NCBI GenBank assembly: GCA_022453515.1
Contig: JAJNNY010000001.1
Span: 1,488,001-1,552,000 of the forward strand
Source of the DNA: Astrocystis sublimbata
Lineage: Eukaryota > Ascomycota > Sordariomycetes > Xylariales > Xylariaceae
Length of the DNA stretch: 64,000 bases
Direction: 5' to 3'
The notes beneath the pieces are model-generated. The model did not search any database and was not told where the DNA came from. It saw only the letters and a program-made list of their open reading frames with translations. A program made the position numbers and the translations under genes. Positions within the stretch are counted from its first letter, which is position 1; each line of letters opens with the position of its first letter. This document shows positions 60,320 through 64,000 of this stretch, piece by piece.

Positions 60320-61733
60320 GTGATGAGTGAATGTGCTAAGTTTGTCTCAATAGACGGGCTACGCTCAATGCTCAGAATTGCGACAACCAAAACTCTTTAA
60401 TCTGCGATAAAAAACTTCTCGAGGAATTCAAGACGTTTTGGTAGACACAGCAGGTATATATATATCACTGAATTGCTTTGAGTAAGATTGGGGGAAATGT
60501 TGGCAGGATATCACTCAAGTTACATTGGGCTGCACAAGCCGCATCTCCCCCAGTCGACGATTCACTGAATGGTGCAATGTGAACTTCATTATAAAAAATA
60601 TGCCGCGAGGCAGATTTAGCTAAGCTGCATGCCACACGTATTATGTTGCCCCGACAACGAGTGATTCTCAACCGAACTGCCCTGCCATTTGTCCTACAGA
60701 GGATCCGTCGCACAACTTCACAACTTCAGGATCTCACCTCGAATACTAACTAATCAAGTGGTTGAGGTATAATAACACATGTGCGTTTGAAGATGGGGGC
60801 TGTGATACGAGATCTACTAAGCCCTCGCCGATGTCGAGTGGGGGAATTGCTTCACTTCTCACAAGGGTGCTGGATCTGGGTTTATGGTAGCGTAATGGCC
60901 CCAAGTATTGCGGCAGTGTTAAGTGTGACCTCAAGGGTTGGCCACCCCAGCCATACATGAGTCTCTCGTCCGGCAAGCAACTCAGTGCCATCACGACTGT
61001 CGTAATTATGCTGATAGCTACCTGCAAACCGTTATTCAACGAGGGGTCGGTTCCATTCGCCGGCGGTGATACGGCTCGTACCCAAGATCTAGGTTTACTT
61101 GAGCAAATATGACGTACATGTTGCTTCTGATGCTACTTCCCAGAATATCACAAATGGTATTTATCCCTCCTAGCTTTTAACATGAATAGAAAATGGAGGT
61201 ATAATGATCCTAGCCATTCATGATATTTTTAGTGGCAAGAATAGTGATAGACTTGGTATCATTGTTTCGTTATATGGTTCAGGAATAATTAGTCTAAGCC
61301 TCGACAAGGTTGTATAGAGCATCGGTAGTAATATCTTATTGATTAGATGTCTAATAGTAAGACATTAAAATAAATTCAATAGCTCTCTAGTAAAAAAGAT
61401 GTTATGGTTATTCCCGGGGTATATAGTGGTAAATATCTTATAGGCCTTGTGATTCGGCTTCCTCCGGCGTGAGCTACTACGTAATGCTTTCATGTAAAAT
61501 TTGCCCTTGTCATTGTCGTTCGCCAACTGGCCCAATCCTTCCCAGGTACTCCGAAATACGCCGTCTATGCAAAAGTATGGTATGTAGGTATGTGTAGAGT
61601 TAATAAAGAGAAAAAGGATCTGGACAGGGAGATATCAACAAGATTTGACATGTCTGGACGTCCATGTGTCAAATTCATGATCCAATACGTAAATATGTCT
61701 GCACGATTCAAAAGTTTGAGAGCGCAGTATCAA
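60320..61733. other. Mirror of the intergenic region 43410-44831
   Basis: Reverse copy with scattered single-base indels, for example a missing G and a missing T near 60630-60670. No gene. Confidence 0.5.
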
Positions 61734-64000
61734 CTACTCAATGAGCCTTCCCTTAGCGCCCTCGTGATCAACAACATCAGGCGTCGTCTTGGCAGCCGGA
61801 TTCGGACTTTTCTTCGCAGCCGATGCGAGGAACTCAGAGAACCCGGGTATCGCTCCCGGTTGGTTGATACCCGGCGAGCGGCTGACATTCTTCGAGTGAT
61901 CCTTCTCTTTGACGGGCGTGTCCAAGACGGTCCGTCCCGCGCCGCTGCTGCCGTCAGCTGCATTACCCGAGGGACTGCTGCCTCCCCACGGCCGCCAAGC
62001 CGGGACCCATTTGCCCAACCTGGATAAATCAGACCGCTGTTGCGAAGATGAGCTGGACGGCGGACTGCCGACTGGTGATAATAGATCAAAGCTGTCACGC
62101 AGCAGAGCACTGCTTCTCTTTTGCGGGATCCCGCGACAACAGTGGCCGTGCGGTGACAATACTGCTTCCCGTGACGGAGCACGCAGACCCCAACTGGCGC
62201 ATGGTAAGCTGGCTTGGCCTCGATTTCAAGGTGTGGATGTCGAGGCCGCCCGAGAGCGATACGATAGACTCGTGAGACAGTGCGCGACGCATGAAGGGTC
62301 GGCCTGGGCCATCTGAGTCCGTTGTCTCGCTTGGGGCCACAGAGCTGTCATCGTAGAGGATGCTGAGGCCTCGGGAAGAAGCTTCGCCGTCGACCACGGA
62401 GTAGTCATTCTATTGACGGCAATGGCTCGGATGGAACGTCTGTTCCGTCTGATGGCTCCTCGGCGATCGGATTGCGCGATGCTCGGAGGGGCGGGGCCGA
62501 AGGGGAAACAGGTCGGCACTTGAAAACTCGGAGCAAGTTGCCCTCTCTTCTGCATGGGATGCCAGCTAGGCGACATCGGGTCGATACTTGTCGTGGGTGA
62601 ACCCGGAAATGACGCTGTTGGGGGCGCATCGAACAAGGAGTTCCTATTGTTGGAAGAGGCGAACTGGGGGCGGAGGATAACGCGACGTCAGACTGTTGCC
62701 CCGAGAAGGTAGACCAACGATTGGACCGTATCGAGTTCTTCCGTGAGTGAGGGGCCGACGAATGCCTCATGAGTCCGGTTTGGCGGTGTGCTCGGATGGG
62801 ACGCGGGGTGCGCGAAAGCACCGGAAGTGAGTCCGAGACGCTTCTTTTTGGGTTTCCTGGCGTCCTGCTTAGGTGTCGCGACGTGTAGTGGTGATGTATG
62901 TGTAGCTCTTGCGACAACCTGGTTGGTGACCTTGCCTCGCGAACAGGTGATTGCAGCGATTCGAGTTCGGCCTTCAACGTGGGCGTCGCGCTGCCTTCAC
63001 GGTCTTCGGCGATTTGGTGATACTCGAGCTGTTCGCGGAAGTGCCTGTATCTCGTCATTGGAATTCATAAGCTCTCACGGAGCTCTGCAATTCCGTATTG
63101 AAGGTTTTGCGTTGTCCTGAAGCAGGTCGCGAACGAAATGTCCGACAACATGGGTTCCCCCGTTCGCCTGGTTCATCGATTTCGCCGCAGCGGCCCCTTT
63201 CAGCCGCCCCGCCGCCGTGTTCAGCTCCTTCTCCATCTCGCGTTGCCTCTCGATGCGCTCCATCATTTCGGCGTGGCGTCCCTGCTCTTCCCTGGCCTCC
63301 TTTTCGATGCGCTCGAGCTGATCCTGGAGATCGCTGATGCCCCTCTCGGCGCGCTTCCATCTCGAGGCGGCTGTCCGGGCTTCGTCGCGCGACAAGACTA
63401 GATTTCCCTGTAGACTGGCCTGCTCCTCTTCGAGTGTCGCAATCTGGCGCTCCAAAGCCTCAGCGCGGGCCGTATCTGCTTCGAGCCGGCGGATGGTCTG
63501 TTGCGACCGAGAGCAGTGTGGCCTCGAGGCTTTTGGCCTGGGCTTCGGAATCGATGACAGTCGTGTTGAGGGTTTCGAGTTGATCCAACAGATCTTTGTT
63601 CTCTTCGATTATTTTGGCATTCATGGCTTCGAGTTCCTTATTGTCGCGCTCGAGCTGCTCGATGCGAGTGGTCAGCTCTCCCGATCGCGTTCGGTATCTG
63701 CCATGTAGGACTCGTGCCTCGCAAGAAGTGCCTATGATGTCAATATTAGATTTCGTGCACTTCGCTGCCGATGTAGTTTTGAGTGGTGTTTTAAAATAGA
63801 GAGATGTGGGCTGCTGGCCAGCGACTCATGCAGATAAACTAATCTTGTTGGCATTCCACAACAGCAGTAGCAGCAGTGCGGTGATTGTGGTGTGACGTAT
63901 ATAGGGGACAGGGAATGCGTCAATATTGCAAAGCAGGTGTAGGATGTAAAGCTGCCGGAATCGGTCGTGGCTCCTCGATGCTACACTTTATCGCAGATTC
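61734..64000 (-). pseudogene. Mirror copy of coiled-coil gene, partial and frame-broken
   Basis: Exon 2 corresponds to complement(61734..63731) and the intron runs from 63732 off the window, so exon 1 (mirror of 40893-41078) is outside. Coiled-coil and Ser/Pro segments are recognisable but split over many frames by single-base, mostly homopolymer, length changes (an extra A near 62120, a missing T near 62655, an extra A near 62785, a base change near 63505, others). As sequenced it cannot make the full protein. Confidence 0.75.

Larger units (their letters stand above)
52628..64000 (-). repeat. Right arm of giant inverted repeat (runs off window)
   Basis: Reverse complement of 41147-52528. 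From 52628 to about 59025 I found no difference from the left arm in the genes and spacers compared. Beyond that, single-base differences appear every few tens of bases in the stretches compared, mostly indels: for example an extra A near 59027, an extra C and G near 59120-59210, a missing G near 59985, and changed homopolymer lengths near 62120, 62660 and 62800. The base at 64000 pairs with 41147, so the arm continues. Confidence 0.97.

Noticed and set aside
41147..64000. CRISPR array or phage-like defence island
   Set aside because: No short regularly spaced repeats; genes are intron-bearing and fungal.

Overview
The window looks like nuclear DNA of a filamentous ascomycete (Pezizomycotina, probably a sordariomycete; I do not claim a genus). 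Most genes carry short spliceosomal introns of about 55-125 bp with GTRAGT-like donors, CTRAC branch points and YAG acceptors. Genes lie on both strands with 0.1-3 kb between them and no operons. The orthologues are typical fungal housekeeping genes. All exon joins given here were worked out by eye from frame, splice sites and family motifs. || 1-18.5 kb is gene-dense and conserved: DBP3 (ribosome biogenesis helicase), RFT1 (ER N-glycan precursor, convergent with DBP3), a calcineurin-like phosphoesterase with a Pro/Lys repeat tail, a ketopantoate-reductase-like gene divergent from an aldo-keto reductase, 5-hydroxyisourate hydrolase (urate breakdown), GET3 (tail-anchored protein insertion), an amidohydrolase-2 enzyme and a Ser/Asp/Glu-rich single-span membrane protein. 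|| 18.5-25 kb is gene-poor. It holds a 336-bp MITE-like element with 29-bp terminal inverted repeats and TTAGG flanks, one small hypothetical gene and an 18-bp tandem repeat. || 25-43 kb is conserved again: a secreted SGNH/CE3-type esterase, a GNAT acetyltransferase, COQ7 (ubiquinone synthesis), RTF1 (Paf1 complex), a Rieske-AIF-type oxidoreductase and a coiled-coil protein. || 41.1 kb to the window end is one giant palindrome. The left arm (41147-52528) is repeated in reverse complement by the right arm (52628-64000, running off the window) around a 99-bp spacer inside an almost pure A+T block. Each arm carries a DUF3176 membrane protein, a NACHT-WD40 STAND protein (NLR-like) and the coiled-coil gene. 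In every place I compared, the inner 6.4 kb or so of the arms is identical. From about 59.0 kb outward the right arm is full of single-base, mostly homopolymer, indels that break its reading frames, while the left arm stays intact. That favours a fold-back assembly or read artefact over an old duplication, though a real recent palindrome is not excluded. The NACHT-WD40 gene itself has a 0-to-minus-1 frame break exactly at an in-frame A AAA AAC heptamer, and its Walker A motif has lost the lysine.
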